DNA from: CAXNKG01 sp964202965
Lineage (GTDB): Bacteria > Acidobacteriota > Vicinamibacteria > Vicinamibacterales > UBA2999
Direction: 5' to 3'
Assembly: GCA_964202965.1 (NCBI GenBank)
Contig: CAXNKG010000014.1
Span: 1-61,750, forward strand
Length of the DNA stretch: 61,750 nt
Each line of letters begins with the position of its first letter. The stretch's first letter is position 1. The notes below the pieces were generated by a model. That model ran no database searches and was not told the DNA's origin. It was given only the letters and a program-made list of their open reading frames with translations. The position numbers were made by a program, and so were the translations under genes. This document shows, piece by piece, positions 61,550-61,750 of the stretch.

Positions 61550-61750
61550 TTACTTCTTTCCCTTGGCGTGCGAGTCGATGTACTCGATCGCTTCCTTCAC
61601 GCGCGTGATCTTCTCGGCGTCTTCGTCCGGAATCTCGATCCCGAACTCTTCCTCAAACGCCATGACGAGCTCCACCGTGTCCAAAGAATCGGCGCCGAGA
61701 TCGTCGACGAAGGACGCGTCCGGGGTCACTTCTTCCTCATCCACGCCAAG
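61550..61750 (-). CDS. acpP: acyl carrier protein, 5' end cut by window edge
   Basis: 66 visible codons, open to the edge. Phosphopantetheine serine in DLGADSLDTVELVMAFEEEFGIEIPDEDAEKI, followed by the helix TRVKEAIEYIDSHAK. About 12 N-terminal residues are outside the window. acpP-fabF is a standard fatty-acid cluster order. Confidence 0.95.
   Translation of the reverse strand, partial: LGVDEEEVTPDASFVDDLGADSLDTVELVMAFEEEFGIEIPDEDAEKITRVKEAIEYIDSHAKGKK

Overview
The window is a GC-rich, densely coded piece of a Gram-negative bacterial chromosome. The best guess is Acidobacteriota, probably a Vicinamibacteria-like (subdivision 6) lineage. This rests on gene content: a very large Oar-like TonB-type outer-membrane protein with an N-terminal carboxypeptidase-regulatory domain, a bacillithiol gene (bshC) beside an otherwise Gram-negative envelope set (lptE, PBP1b-like synthase), many NHL/SMP-30 propellers, a DUF1844 protein and Ser/Thr kinases. 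Taxonomy is inference; no rRNA gene is present.

Layout. 1-2990: end of a beta-propeller gene facing an rnd operon. 2990-5470: a small, partly decayed stress island (chaperonin relic, DUF883-like protein, membrane protein, universal-stress-protein relic, HPF-like ribosome factor, 72-residue protein). 5700-7270: serine hydrolase and tRNA-Gly/tRNA-Cys. 7310-13704: a leftward block galT, yraN, aminotransferase, cysS, ribF, metallo-hydrolase, DUF1844. 13738-17121: mazG facing comEC. 17416-21844: carAB. 21969-25918: bshC and a bifunctional PBP. 25916-26625: a four-helix-bundle (IVP) gene with a frameshift, between 57-nt inverted repeats. 26637-32545: XdhC-like gene, then hrcA-grpE-dnaJ-prmA and a secreted M24 peptidase. 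32542-34663: two GNATs, a membrane protein and a GlcG-like protein. 34714-43177: rsmE, Ser/Thr kinase, ilvE, pilT, recX, alaS, SMP-30-like lipoprotein. 43253-46378: orphan DctP plus PepSY protein, lytic transglycosylase, rpsT. 46620-52136: leuS-lptE-holA, HDAC-like deacetylase, ACT protein. 52204-56065: SEC-C mini-protein and the giant outer-membrane protein. 56072-61750: acpP-fabF-etfB-etfA-etfQO and an acyltransferase.

The strongest unexplained signal is between the genes. At least a dozen intergenic gaps are filled by arrays of short degenerate words (7-14 bp). Most begin at the stop codon of a gene with no gap. Many run in one orientation and then switch to the reverse complement, so the transcript could fold into a long imperfect hairpin. 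The words fall into a few families (GGTTCCTGG-like, GGCTCTGGGCTT-like, GGTTCGTGTTCAGG-like, GGCAGTAG-like, CTTTTGA-like, GGATCCGGG-like), and most families recur at unlinked loci. In two genes (the metallo-hydrolase and lptE) the 9-bp form lies inside the reading frame and is translated as V-P-x tripeptides. One 57-nt composite word string occurs three times. Origin and function are unknown to me.

A second theme is initiation. Several genes (xdhC-like, rsmE, the kinase gene, alaS, rpsT) have a good -10 box (TATAAT, CATAAT or TACAAT) ending only 7-9 nt before the start codon, as expected for leaderless or nearly leaderless transcripts. GTG and TTG starts are frequent.
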